In this document: piece after piece, positions 1 to 7,744 of the stretch | Numbering within the stretch: the stretch's first letter is position 1 | Layout: the number at the start of each line of letters is the position of its first letter | Source: CBFGRV01 sp965651265 | Lineage (GTDB): Bacteria > Bacteroidota > Rhodothermia > Rhodothermales > VXPQ01 | DNA length: 64,000 bases | Direction: 5' to 3' | Assembly (NCBI GenBank): GCA_965651265.1 | Contig: CBFGRV010000016.1 | Location: 8,433 to 72,432 of the forward strand | Program-made: the position numbers and the translations under genes | The notes under the pieces: model-generated | Database searches by the model: none | Told to the model about the DNA's origin: nothing | The model's input: the letters and a program-made list of their open reading frames with translations, nothing else

Positions 1-568
1 TGAGGATTCGTCCGTGATGTTTATGAGCACGCACCAATCCCCCTTCTACCCCGGGACCGGGCTGGTGAATGAGCGCGGCCACGGGCCAGGTTATGGCACC
101 ACGTTCAACGTTCCGCTTCCCTCCGGCACGGGCGACGATGCGATCCTCCACGTCTACCGCGAAATCCTGCGTCCGCATGCCCTGAGCTTCGATCCGGAGC
201 TCATCGTCCTCTCGGCCGGTTTCGATGCGCACTGGATGGACCTACTGGGTGGGATGCGCTTGTCCACGACCGGCTATGCGGCCATCGTGCGCGAGGTCAA
301 GTCATGGGCCCGCGCATGCTGTGATGGACGAATCGTCTCCGTCCTCGAGGGCGGCTATCACGAAGAGGCCCTTGCCGACTGTGCCGCGGCTGCCGTGACG
401 GTGCTGCACGACGATGAGGCCGACATCCTCGACCTCTTTGGGCGCCCGCCCGGCGCCGATCTGGATGTGTCATCCTATCTGTTGGAGGTGGCCGCCCATT
501 TCGAGCCTCCCCTCTCACCGACCATCCAGCCCCGAGAAAGCGAACGTCCGACCGGCGGCACAGAATAG
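1..568 (+). CDS. histone deacetylase family protein, C-terminal part (5' end outside the window)
   Basis: The reading frame is open from base 2 and there is no start before the window edge, so this is the C-terminal part of a longer gene. Near the start it shows STHQSPFYPGTG, then NERGHGPGYGTTFNVPLPSG, then LSAGFDAHWMDLLGG followed by SVLEGGYH. These blocks are the second half of the acetylpolyamine amidohydrolase / class II histone deacetylase fold; the GFDAH block carries metal-binding residues. Family members remove acetyl groups from lysines, polyamines or related small amides in the cytoplasm; the substrate here cannot be told. The last 40 residues are a poorly conserved tail. The gene ends 13 bp before the convergent hpt gene. 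The family call is secure; the exact substrate is unknown. Confidence 0.88.
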   Translation, partial: EDSSVMFMSTHQSPFYPGTGLVNERGHGPGYGTTFNVPLPSGTGDDAILHVYREILRPHALSFDPELIVLSAGFDAHWMDLLGGMRLSTTGYAAIVREVKSWARACCDGRIVSVLEGGYHEEALADCAAAAVTVLHDDEADILDLFGRPPGADLDVSSYLLEVAAHFEPPLSPTIQPRESERPTGGTE

Positions 569-581
569 ACTCGCAGCCGCT

Positions 582-1172
582 TCAGTCCTCTCCATCGTTC
601 TCCGATTTCCGGATGTAGATCTCGGGGAGATTTCGCGCCAGCTGGCCGTAATCGAGTCCATACCCGATCACGAACTTGTTGGGGATTTGAAAGCCCACGT
701 AGTCGAGCGTGACGTCCGATTCGGTCGCCTCGATCTTGTGCAGGAGCGTCACGACCCGAAGCGAGGCCGGCCCATACTCCTGGATGCGGTCGACCACATA
801 CTGGATCGAAAGACCCGTGTCCACGATGTCCTCGACCACGATAACATGGCGGCCGCGGAGATCCGCATCCACCTTTTTGAGCTCCCGCACCCTCCCTGAC
901 GAGACCTTCTGTGCGCCGTACGACGACAGCTTCCAGAAATCCACCTCGCAGTCAATGTGGACGCTCCGCATGAGATCGGCGAGAAACATGAATGACCCGT
1001 TCAGCACGCCGATGAAGATGGGAGTCTTACCTGCATAATCTCGCGAAATCGCCGCGCCGATCTCCTCCACGCGCTTCCGGATGGAATCCTGGTCGATGTA
1101 GAGCTCGAATCGCTCGCCGCGGCAATCGACCGTCTTGCGGCTGTCAACAGAAATGTGGTCGTCGGAGGGCAT
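582..1172 (-). CDS. hpt: hypoxanthine phosphoribosyltransferase
   Basis: A 196-residue protein of normal length for the family. It transfers the phosphoribosyl group from PRPP to hypoxanthine or guanine in cytoplasmic purine salvage. The PRPP-binding loop is visible as VIVVEDIVDTGLS (acidic pair and DTG at about residues 114-120), preceded by the family block GVLNGSFMFLADL and followed by a lysine-bearing VTLLHK block. It is the last gene of a minus-strand run mutL-tilS-hpt, 45 bp after the tilS stop. The tilS-hpt pairing is common in bacteria and supports both calls. Confidence 0.95.
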   Translation of the reverse strand: MPSDDHISVDSRKTVDCRGERFELYIDQDSIRKRVEEIGAAISRDYAGKTPIFIGVLNGSFMFLADLMRSVHIDCEVDFWKLSSYGAQKVSSGRVRELKKVDADLRGRHVIVVEDIVDTGLSIQYVVDRIQEYGPASLRVVTLLHKIEATESDVTLDYVGFQIPNKFVIGYGLDYGQLARNLPEIYIRKSENDGED

Positions 1173-1217
1173 CTCTGAGGGGATGGTGCTGGATGGTGGC
1201 GTGCCGGCAGCTCCGTA

Positions 1218-2735
1218 TTACGCCCGATGATAAGAAAGATGAATGGTTTTCGTCGTATCCGGCCGAATGCGCACGTCGTGGGCGATGCGATGCCCGGCGA
1301 CCCAGACGATTCGATCGCCCGAGAGGACGACGTACACCTCATGCTTGCGGTGGGCCGGCACCTTCTCGTCCGTCAGGAAGTCGCTGAGCTTCTTCGGCCT
1401 CGCCATGCCGAGGGGGATGAACCGATCCCCGGCCTTCCATTTCCGAACCAAAAGCGGATACTCGATGAATCGTGCGTCCAGAAAGGCCTCGGATGCCGGC
1501 GACACGGAAGGATCCTCCGGCGGCTCTGCGAGGACCTCCGAGCAAATCCGGCCCCCGGGTAGGCTCACCTCCATTTTTTCAGGTGGATGGATGGTGTACT
1601 CGGCCGGGCCGGCCGGGTCTCCGGCGGGCCACGCTTTCTCCACCGTCTCCGAGTCGCCCTGCGGCCCGTCGTCGAAGGCGTCGGCAGGATCACCGGCGCC
1701 GGCCAGGAAAACGAGTCGGTCGCGCTCGCGCCAGATCTGGCCGCTCCGATACTGCTTCCGCTTGCCGACCTGGGCATGACCGAGGGCTGCGATTTCCTCC
1801 GCAAGGCGCTCCGTCGCCTCCACGTCAGGAAGCCAGCGGCGCACGGCTTCGATGATCACGCGCCTGCTCATGGCGGGTGGTAGTTGCTCGAGTACGTCCA
1901 GGCGAAGGAAGCTCTCGCCGCGCTCGAGCCCGGCCGCTTTCTCGAACGCTGCCCGAAGCTCCGGGTCGAGTGTTGCGTTCAGATAGGCCCGCACGAGCCG
2001 TGCCGTCCGCGCGATGCGGCGTGAGACGGAGGGTCCGAAATGACGCTCGATCACCGGCATGACCTCTGCCCGAAGGCCGCCGCGTCGATAGCTTAGCTTC
2101 ACATTCGAGGGGTCCTCCTTCCACGGAAGGCCCTCCGATCGGGCATACGCTTCGATTTCTGTTCGTGCGACGTCGAGCAGCGGACGAACGAGCCACACCT
2201 GCGATGCGTTCTCTTCGGTCGGCTCGACGGCATCGATGTCGGTCCGCCGGCCTGCTGATGAGCGGCTCAGCGGTCGGCGCGGCGCCATGCCTGCCAGGCC
2301 TTCGATCCCCGTCCCTCGAAAAAGGTGGAGCAAAACGGTCTCCGCCTGATCGTCCAGATGGTGGGCTACCGCTACACGGCGTACGCCGATATCCTCGGCC
2401 GTATCGAGAAAAGCGTCGTAGCGCAGATCGCGGGCCGCGTGCTGGATGGAGAGGCCGCGCTCCTCGGCGACGGTCTTCGTGTCGAACGACAGGCACCGGA
2501 GCGGTACATCCCGACTCTGACACCAGGCGCGGACGAAGGCCTCCTCGTCGTCGGCCTCGGCTCGAAGCCCGTAGTTTACGTGCACGGCCGTGAGCGCATA
2601 GCCCAGCCGCTTCAGCACGTCGGTCAGGACGATGGAATCGATGCCCCCGCTAAGGCCCACGACGACGTGCTCACTGTCATCGAGAAGCAGGTTCTCGCGC
2701 ACGAATGCCGCCACGCGTTCGATCAGGCCGGACAT
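1218..2735 (-). CDS. tilS: tRNA(Ile)-lysidine synthase
   Basis: A 505-residue ATP-dependent ligase that puts lysine on C34 of the tRNA-Ile with CAU anticodon, so that it reads AUA. The N-terminal PP-loop is SGGIDS at residues 29-34, followed by the family block VHVNYGLR and an AVAHHLDDQAETVLL segment. The C-terminal TilS domain is complete, with VRKWKAGDRFIPLGM, KKLSDFLTDEKVP and a GHRI block near the end. The middle, between about residues 350 and 390, looks low-complexity and is probably a linker. Only 7 bp separate it from the upstream mutL stop, so the two are probably co-transcribed. Confidence 0.95.
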   Translation of the reverse strand: MSGLIERVAAFVRENLLLDDSEHVVVGLSGGIDSIVLTDVLKRLGYALTAVHVNYGLRAEADDEEAFVRAWCQSRDVPLRCLSFDTKTVAEERGLSIQHAARDLRYDAFLDTAEDIGVRRVAVAHHLDDQAETVLLHLFRGTGIEGLAGMAPRRPLSRSSAGRRTDIDAVEPTEENASQVWLVRPLLDVARTEIEAYARSEGLPWKEDPSNVKLSYRRGGLRAEVMPVIERHFGPSVSRRIARTARLVRAYLNATLDPELRAAFEKAAGLERGESFLRLDVLEQLPPAMSRRVIIEAVRRWLPDVEATERLAEEIAALGHAQVGKRKQYRSGQIWRERDRLVFLAGAGDPADAFDDGPQGDSETVEKAWPAGDPAGPAEYTIHPPEKMEVSLPGGRICSEVLAEPPEDPSVSPASEAFLDARFIEYPLLVRKWKAGDRFIPLGMARPKKLSDFLTDEKVPAHRKHEVYVVLSGDRIVWVAGHRIAHDVRIRPDTTKTIHLSYHRA

Positions 2736-2742
2736 GCGGCAT

Positions 2743-4533
2743 TCAGCGACTGAAGCGCTTATCGAGTTCCTCGATCGGAATCTTGATCATCGTTGGCCGG
2801 CCGGAGGGACACGCATAGGGCATCTCGCACGCGAAAAGCTGATCGATCAGCGAGCGCATCTCTCTCGGCGAGAGGCGCACGCCCGGTCGAATGGCCGCTC
2901 GCCGGGCAAGGCTCTTGGCGAGGTTGTCCTTGCGCGGAGTTCTCAGGCGCTCGCGGTTGAGCTTGTACTGTGCAAGGATGTCATCCAGGATGCTCTTCTC
3001 ATCGCCGGATCGGATGTCGGAGGGTACGCCGCGGATCATCACGGACCGTCCCCCGAAGAATTCGATATCGAAGCCCAGCGCCCTCAAATCGGGCATCAAC
3101 TCCCTGAGGAGGTCGTAGTCCGCGGCCGAAAACTCGACCGTTTGGGGGAAGAGCAACTGCTGGGACATGCCGATTCCCTCTTCGATGTGCTGAAGGGCGC
3201 GCTCATAGAGGATCCGTTCGTGAGCCGCGTTCTGATCCAGGACCATGAGGCCCGACCGGATCTGTGTGAGGATGTACCGCTCATGCAGTTGCCAGAGAAG
3301 GGAATCGTCGCCCCGCACCTTGTCGTCCTTCTCAGACGAGCCGCCCGATTCCGGCGGGCGGTATAGTTGATCAGACAGCGCCCCCGGCTTCTGATGCGGG
3401 ATGGGAATGGGCCCCGCGCCGACATCGCCATCGTGCGCGCCCTGTGAGAACGGCATCGGATCAAACGACCACCTGTTGGTTTCCGGGCCTGACTGCGGTG
3501 CCAGAAGGGCCGTTCCGAGTCCTTTCCTCACGATTGACTTGAGGAAGTTGTAAATGCCGTGTTCGTCGTCAAACTTGACCTCCGCCTTGGACGGATGCAC
3601 GTTTACGTCGACCCGTGAGGGATCGAGGGAGAGGAAGAGGGCAAAGAACGGATAGGACCCGTCTGGAATCAGGCCTTCGAAGGCCGAGTACACGGCATGC
3701 TCTAGAGATCGATTGCGCACGTGCCGCCCGTTCACGAACAGAAACTGCTCGCCCCGGCTCTTCTTGTTGAGCTCGGGCTGCCCGACGAACCCGTCGACGG
3801 TGAGATAGCTCGTCTTCTCACCCACTTTGACCAGCCTGTCCTCGTACTCGGCGCCAAAAAGCGAATGGAGGCGGCCGCGGAGCGCGTCGCCAAACCCTCC
3901 GGATTCGGCCGGTAGCCGATGCATCTCCATCCCATCATGAATCAGGCGAAATCCGATGGAAGGGTATGAGAGCGCGATGGACTGGAAGGTCTCGACGAGA
4001 TGCCTCAGCTCCGTCGCCGGCGACTTCATGAAGTTTCGGCGGGCAGGCACGTTGTAGAAGAGGTTCCTGACAGCGATGGAGGTGCCGTCCTTCGTTGCGC
4101 ACGGTTCCACGGAAATCATATCGCCGCCTTCCACCCTCACGCAGGTGCCGGCGGCATCGGAGGTCCGCTTCGTACGAAGCTCCACCTGTGCCACGGATCC
4201 AATCGACGCGAGTGCCTCGCCTCGGAACCCGAGCGTTCGCAGCCGCTCCAGATCCTCTATGGAACCGATCTTGCTTGTTGCGTGGCGGCGAAAACATGCC
4301 CGGGCATCTTCCGGGCTCATTCCGCAGCCATCGTCGACGACCTGGATGAGCTCCGAACCGGAGCTCTTGAGGATCACTTCCACGTCGCCGGCGCCGGCGT
4401 CGATCGCGTTCTCGAGCAGTTCCTTGAGTGCGGAGGCGGGCCGTTGCACGACTTCCCCGGCGGCGATCTTGTTCGCCAGGGCCTCCGGCATGACTCGGAT
4501 GAGGCGCTCCGCTTCTACAGAGACGTCAGACAC
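2743..4533 (-). CDS. mutL: DNA mismatch repair protein MutL
   Basis: A 596-residue protein. The N-terminal GHKL ATPase is intact: IAAGEVVQRPASALKELLEN, the DDGCGM box, the ATSK(I) motif and TLGFRGEALASI. After a linker rich in polar residues (about 340-400) comes the C-terminal dimerisation/endonuclease domain. MutL couples MutS mismatch recognition to strand incision or to downstream factors. Bacteria without MutH usually carry DQHA(X)2E(X)4E in the C-terminal domain; here the motif reads DQNAAHERILYE (D433, N435, E439, E444). The last motif, normally CPHGRP, reads CPSGRP (C575, S577), and the AC(R/K) motif reads ARRAAI. Whether nicking survives is uncertain (see findings). It is followed closely by tilS. 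Confidence 0.95.
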   Translation of the reverse strand: MSDVSVEAERLIRVMPEALANKIAAGEVVQRPASALKELLENAIDAGAGDVEVILKSSGSELIQVVDDGCGMSPEDARACFRRHATSKIGSIEDLERLRTLGFRGEALASIGSVAQVELRTKRTSDAAGTCVRVEGGDMISVEPCATKDGTSIAVRNLFYNVPARRNFMKSPATELRHLVETFQSIALSYPSIGFRLIHDGMEMHRLPAESGGFGDALRGRLHSLFGAEYEDRLVKVGEKTSYLTVDGFVGQPELNKKSRGEQFLFVNGRHVRNRSLEHAVYSAFEGLIPDGSYPFFALFLSLDPSRVDVNVHPSKAEVKFDDEHGIYNFLKSIVRKGLGTALLAPQSGPETNRWSFDPMPFSQGAHDGDVGAGPIPIPHQKPGALSDQLYRPPESGGSSEKDDKVRGDDSLLWQLHERYILTQIRSGLMVLDQNAAHERILYERALQHIEEGIGMSQQLLFPQTVEFSAADYDLLRELMPDLRALGFDIEFFGGRSVMIRGVPSDIRSGDEKSILDDILAQYKLNRERLRTPRKDNLAKSLARRAAIRPGVRLSPREMRSLIDQLFACEMPYACPSGRPTMIKIPIEELDKRFSR

Positions 4534-4636
4534 TTAGCGCGTCACGGTATGGTTGGTGAGCTGAGGTGTGGGGGTCAGAATACTGGCCGCTGCACCGGTT
4601 GGCGGCGCACGAAAACTCATGCGCGGGGGTCGCACG

Positions 4637-4843
4637 CTACCCGAGTTGAAAATAGATGAACAGTGCTAGCCCGAGCAGAATCGCGAATACAAGTATGCCG
4701 TAAGGGTTGCGCCGTTTTCTACGCGAAAGACTCTTGATGCGCATCCGGTGCCGCAGGTCTTCGTCCTTCTTCGGATCGTAGAAGCGGGGTTCATACGAGA
4801 AGCGGCGGTGTTTGACCCGTGTCCTGGGCAGGAATATACTCAT
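4637..4843 (-). CDS. small basic single-pass membrane protein
   Basis: A 68-residue protein lying between cdsA and mutL on the same strand. The N-terminal 45 residues are rich in arginine and lysine and include the block RRFSYEPRFYDPKKDE. The C-terminus is one hydrophobic helix (about residues 47-67, YGILVFAILLGLALFIYFQL) ending two residues after it. This suggests a tail-anchored inner-membrane protein with a positively charged cytoplasmic part. I do not recognise a named family. It is probably real because the frame has a clear ATG, a charge/hydrophobic pattern unlike a shadow reading frame, and no competing gene. Function unknown. Confidence 0.7.
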   Translation of the reverse strand: MSIFLPRTRVKHRRFSYEPRFYDPKKDEDLRHRMRIKSLSRRKRRNPYGILVFAILLGLALFIYFQLG

Positions 4844-4921
4844 TGCGCTTGCCCTGCTGAGAACGTGTTTTCTCCCTACCAGGAGTTTTGAATATACATA
4901 ACCCCGTATGACACCGTTCCT

Positions 4922-5827
4922 TCACAAGCCAGGGCTGATAATCCTCGCCACGAACGCGAGGTAGAGATAGACGGCCGGCGCTGCCAGGATCATGGCGTCG
5001 AACCGATCGAGGATGCCGCCGTGCCCCGGCAGCAGGGCGCCGGAATCCTTGACCTCTACGGCGCGCTTCATGGCGCTCTCGGCCAGGTCGCCAAACTGCC
5101 CGGCCACAGCTGCGACAAGGGCCACACCCACGGCGTGCCCCCACGTCAACACATCCAGTAAGAGCAGCTTCATCACGATACCAACGACGACGGCGCCGAC
5201 CGTGCCGCCGACCGCACCGGCCCACGTCTTTTTAGGCGAGATGGTAGGAGCTAGCGGCCTCCTGCCGAGGGCCCGGCCCGTGTAGTAAGCGAAGGTGTCC
5301 GTCGACCAAACGAGAAGAAACGTGGTCAACACGATGGCAAACGCGGTGGTATCGTCGACCGCCTCCCCCCGTGTGACCCTCAGTGCAACCAGAAAGGCGA
5401 GGAAGCCTGAAGGGTAGACGACGCCGAACATCGTCGCCGAAAGGCGATGGAGGATGCCTGGCGCTGTCGCGGAAGGTCCGGAATCTCTACCCGCAGCCGC
5501 CCCACGTTTGTGGGCGCCCGTCGCCGTGCGGGCCGGCCTCCCTGACACGAACGGCGAAGCCGCCAACCAGACCAAGACAATCGCGACCGCCACATACAGC
5601 AGCGGCGGATACATGGAAGCGAGTACAAGGCAAAGCCCCGCAGGCATCACGACACCTTTCGTAGCCTCCAGCCCGGCTTTGTCCAGAAGCCCTAGGACCT
5701 CATACTGCGCGAGGAGCGCTGTGACGGCGACAAGCAGGGCGAAGGGCCAGGATCCGAGATAGATCAGAGCTATGACGGCAGGGATGCCGGCGAGCGCCGT
5801 GAGGATCCGCAAGGTGTTATTCGTCAA
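4922..5827 (-). CDS. cdsA: phosphatidate cytidylyltransferase
   Basis: A 301-residue polytopic membrane protein that makes CDP-diacylglycerol from phosphatidate and CTP, the entry step to phospholipid synthesis. The family signature is present near residues 260-290: SAMKRAVEVKDSGALLPGHG followed by GILDRFD. Upstream are WSTDTFAYYTGR and ISPKKTWAGAVGG, also typical of CdsA. A stretch around residues 95-125 (RPARTATGAHKRGAAAGRD) is a hydrophilic loop longer than usual. It starts 15 bp downstream of the DUF2007 gene stop, in the same direction, and is followed 78 bp later by the small membrane protein. Confidence 0.95.
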   Translation of the reverse strand: MTNNTLRILTALAGIPAVIALIYLGSWPFALLVAVTALLAQYEVLGLLDKAGLEATKGVVMPAGLCLVLASMYPPLLYVAVAIVLVWLAASPFVSGRPARTATGAHKRGAAAGRDSGPSATAPGILHRLSATMFGVVYPSGFLAFLVALRVTRGEAVDDTTAFAIVLTTFLLVWSTDTFAYYTGRALGRRPLAPTISPKKTWAGAVGGTVGAVVVGIVMKLLLLDVLTWGHAVGVALVAAVAGQFGDLAESAMKRAVEVKDSGALLPGHGGILDRFDAMILAAPAVYLYLAFVARIISPGL

Positions 5828-5842
5828 GCGCTCCCGGTGGTC

Positions 5843-6229
5843 TTATGCCGAGGTATCCTCTTCCTCCTCGTCCTCGTCGTCGGGCGCGGAGAGCCCGATC
5901 GACTCCATGCCCGAATCGAGCATGGCTTCCCGTCGCGGATCATGTGCCGGCGGAGCATTCGGATCAGCCGACATGGCCGCCGCATCCAGCTCCGCATCGT
6001 CGAAGGGCCGGCTTTGCAACAGGGCGAGGGCATCGTTCACCTGATCCGGTGGGACCAGGACATTGACATCCGCAAGGTCGCCCACGTTGAGGTTGAAGGC
6101 ATGATCGCGCTTCGTCAGGACCACGGCCGAGATGCCGGCATCATCGAGCCGGTCTCGCACGATATCGGCCTCGTAATCCGTACCGCTTCGAAAAACGACG
6201 ATCCAGTCCTGGTATTTCGGAGTGCTCAT
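5843..6229 (-). CDS. DUF2007-type putative signal transducing protein
   Basis: A 128-residue protein starting at the ATG that overlaps the CPBP gene stop by four bases (ATGA), which suggests coupled translation. The first 75 residues (WIVVFRSGTDYEADIVRDRL, then AVVLTKRDH, VNVLVPPDQVNDALALL) match the small ferredoxin-like domain annotated as DUF2007, often fused to or next to membrane proteins. The C-terminal 50 residues are acidic and disordered, ending DEDEEEEDTSA. A longer reading frame runs upstream inside the CPBP gene but has no conserved content, so I chose the overlapping ATG. Role unknown. Confidence 0.75.
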   Translation of the reverse strand: MSTPKYQDWIVVFRSGTDYEADIVRDRLDDAGISAVVLTKRDHAFNLNVGDLADVNVLVPPDQVNDALALLQSRPFDDAELDAAAMSADPNAPPAHDPRREAMLDSGMESIGLSAPDDEDEEEEDTSA

Positions 6230-7245
6230 ATCGATGGGTTTCGTGCTCGATAAACGGATGCATCCTTCTGGCCGACCGTTCGCTCCTCCAGGAGGCGTCG
6301 CGCCAGGCGTTGGATGCCCACCACGACGGCTCCGAAGAGGACTAGTCCCAGCACCAGAAAGTACCAGGGGACTTCGAATTGCTCGAGATCCGCCATTTCC
6401 AGGTCCGGATCTCGGGCAATGTAGGCGCCGATAGCGACGGCGAACGCGTTGTTGGCAAAGTGTACGATGATGGCAGGCCAGAGGCTCCCTGTCCGCCAGA
6501 CAAGCCATGCGAGATAGATGCCCAGCACACAGAGTGGGATGGCCTGAGAGAGGCGAAGGTGATAGAGCCCGAACACGATGCCGGAGAACAGCACGCCCCC
6601 GACTATGCCCAGTCCCCGCTCGGCCTGGCGCTGCACGTATCCCCGGAACAACAGTTCCTCGCAGATAGCCGGCGTGATGGCGAGTACGGCGAGATTGAAC
6701 AGAATGCCCGTATCGACGCTCAGTACGCGCTCGATGAGTTCCATCTGTGATTCCTCGAAGCTCCGGACGAAATCCGGGAGTGGCAGGTTCTCGTTAATGA
6801 CCCCGAGCCACTGAATCACCGGCGTGAGGGCCACCAGGCCGCCAAACGCCAGCAGAACAAAAGTCAGATCGGCGCCTCGGAGTCTAAGAAAACTGCTCGG
6901 GCGGCTCGTGTGCATTCGAGAGAGGAGATAGGCGGGCAGCGCCAGCCCCAGGAATTGCCCGATAGTGTTCGCCACGAGCAGGGTGGCGGCCTGTTCTTCG
7001 ATGAGCGCAGGCAAATCCTCGAGCAGGGCTGTCGGCGGCACGCCCTTGAGCATAAGAAGGACGACGAGCGCGATCGGACTGAGAACGATCTGAAACAGCA
7101 GAAAGGCGACCACGAGTCCGATGAAGGCCATCAGGAGCGGCGGGAACGTGTTCCGCTCGAACCAGCCGTTCAGCGGGATAGGGGTCGATCGCTCCCATTC
7201 GTCTTCGAGGCGCGGTACCGATACGTCGGCAAGGACTTCGCTCAT
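6226..7245 (-). CDS. CPBP-family intramembrane glutamic endopeptidase
   Basis: A 339-residue polytopic membrane protein of the CPBP (Abi/CAAX-protease-like) family. The catalytic motifs are complete: EELLFR (E196, E197, R201), FGLYH (F225, H229) and HFANN (H262, N266). Family members include prenyl-protein proteases and the bacteriocin-immunity type; the substrate here is unknown. The N-terminal 30 residues are soluble and precede about eight hydrophobic segments. The frame extends 141 codons upstream through the tRNA-Arg antisense, but that part has no coding character; the ATG at 7245 is the sensible start. Its stop overlaps the DUF2007 start. Confidence 0.88.
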   Translation of the reverse strand: MSEVLADVSVPRLEDEWERSTPIPLNGWFERNTFPPLLMAFIGLVVAFLLFQIVLSPIALVVLLMLKGVPPTALLEDLPALIEEQAATLLVANTIGQFLGLALPAYLLSRMHTSRPSSFLRLRGADLTFVLLAFGGLVALTPVIQWLGVINENLPLPDFVRSFEESQMELIERVLSVDTGILFNLAVLAITPAICEELLFRGYVQRQAERGLGIVGGVLFSGIVFGLYHLRLSQAIPLCVLGIYLAWLVWRTGSLWPAIIVHFANNAFAVAIGAYIARDPDLEMADLEQFEVPWYFLVLGLVLFGAVVVGIQRLARRLLEERTVGQKDASVYRARNPSI

Positions 7246-7496
7246 GCAGGTGAGTGTATGGCCGCGCCGTTCCGACGCGATGATAGCTCCGATGCAGGCC
7301 GTGCGGACCCCGTCGGTGACAGGGCCTTTGTGTAGTCCCTCCGATTCGACACGGTTCCGCTCGGAACCAATTGTCCCCCGGATGTATTGATAGACCCCGC
7401 ACGTGGATGCGGGCGTGCGCGTCTGTGATGGCGGTCGTCCCAGCTGTTTCGGCACACGAATCTCACTTCTCGCCTGCGCCGAACTGCTCCGAATCT
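7246..7496. other. divergent intergenic region with two short hairpins
   Basis: This gap separates the minus-strand CPBP gene from the plus-strand tRNA-Arg. It contains two compact perfect inverted repeats: GGTTCC/GGAACC with a 4-nt loop at 7353-7368 and CCCGCA/TGCGGG with a 6-nt loop at 7396-7413. No clear TAnnTTTG promoter was found on either strand. No supported gene. Confidence 0.4.
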
Positions 7497-7570
7497 GCGC
7501 TAGTAGCTCAGTTGGATAGAGCGTTGGATTCCGGTTCCAAAGGCCGGGGGTTCGAATCCTCCCTAGCGCA
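7497..7570 (+). tRNA. tRNA-Arg (anticodon CCG)
   Basis: A complete 74-nt cloverleaf. The acceptor stem GCGCTAG pairs with CTAGCGC, with discriminator A at 7570; the D stem is GCTC/GAGC; the anticodon stem is TTGGA/TCCAA with loop TTCCGGT, giving anticodon CCG at 7531-7533. The T stem GGGGG/CCTCC (one G-U pair) encloses the canonical TTCGAAT loop. The 3' CCA is not encoded. It reads CGG arginine codons. Confidence 0.96.
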
Positions 7571-7594
7571 CATACAAGAGGCCCGAAAAAAAGA

Positions 7595-7623
7595 GGCCCG
7601 ACCTCCCACCATGAAGTCGGGCC
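7595..7623 (+). terminator. possible terminator hairpin after tRNA-Arg
   Basis: A perfect 8-bp stem GGCCCGAC / GTCGGGCC with a 13-nt loop lies 25 bp after the tRNA. There is no T-run after it (ACACATC follows), so intrinsic termination is weak or absent. It could equally serve the opposite strand, where no T-run is seen either. Confidence 0.3.
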
Positions 7624-7744
7624 ACACATCTTTCCCCATGCCCCTGGCCAAGCACGGAGGTTGGCCATAGATATCGGCGGATTTGGCTGATGTCAAGACG
7701 TGGTCTGGGCCATCTCCGCAGTTCGCGACTATTTCATAATCGGC

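Noticed and set aside
7508..7696. Minus-strand frame across the tRNA, with the translation CAREDSNPRPLEPESN
   Set aside because: This is the well-known false protein made by reading the antisense of a tRNA; the plus strand is a perfect tRNA-Arg.
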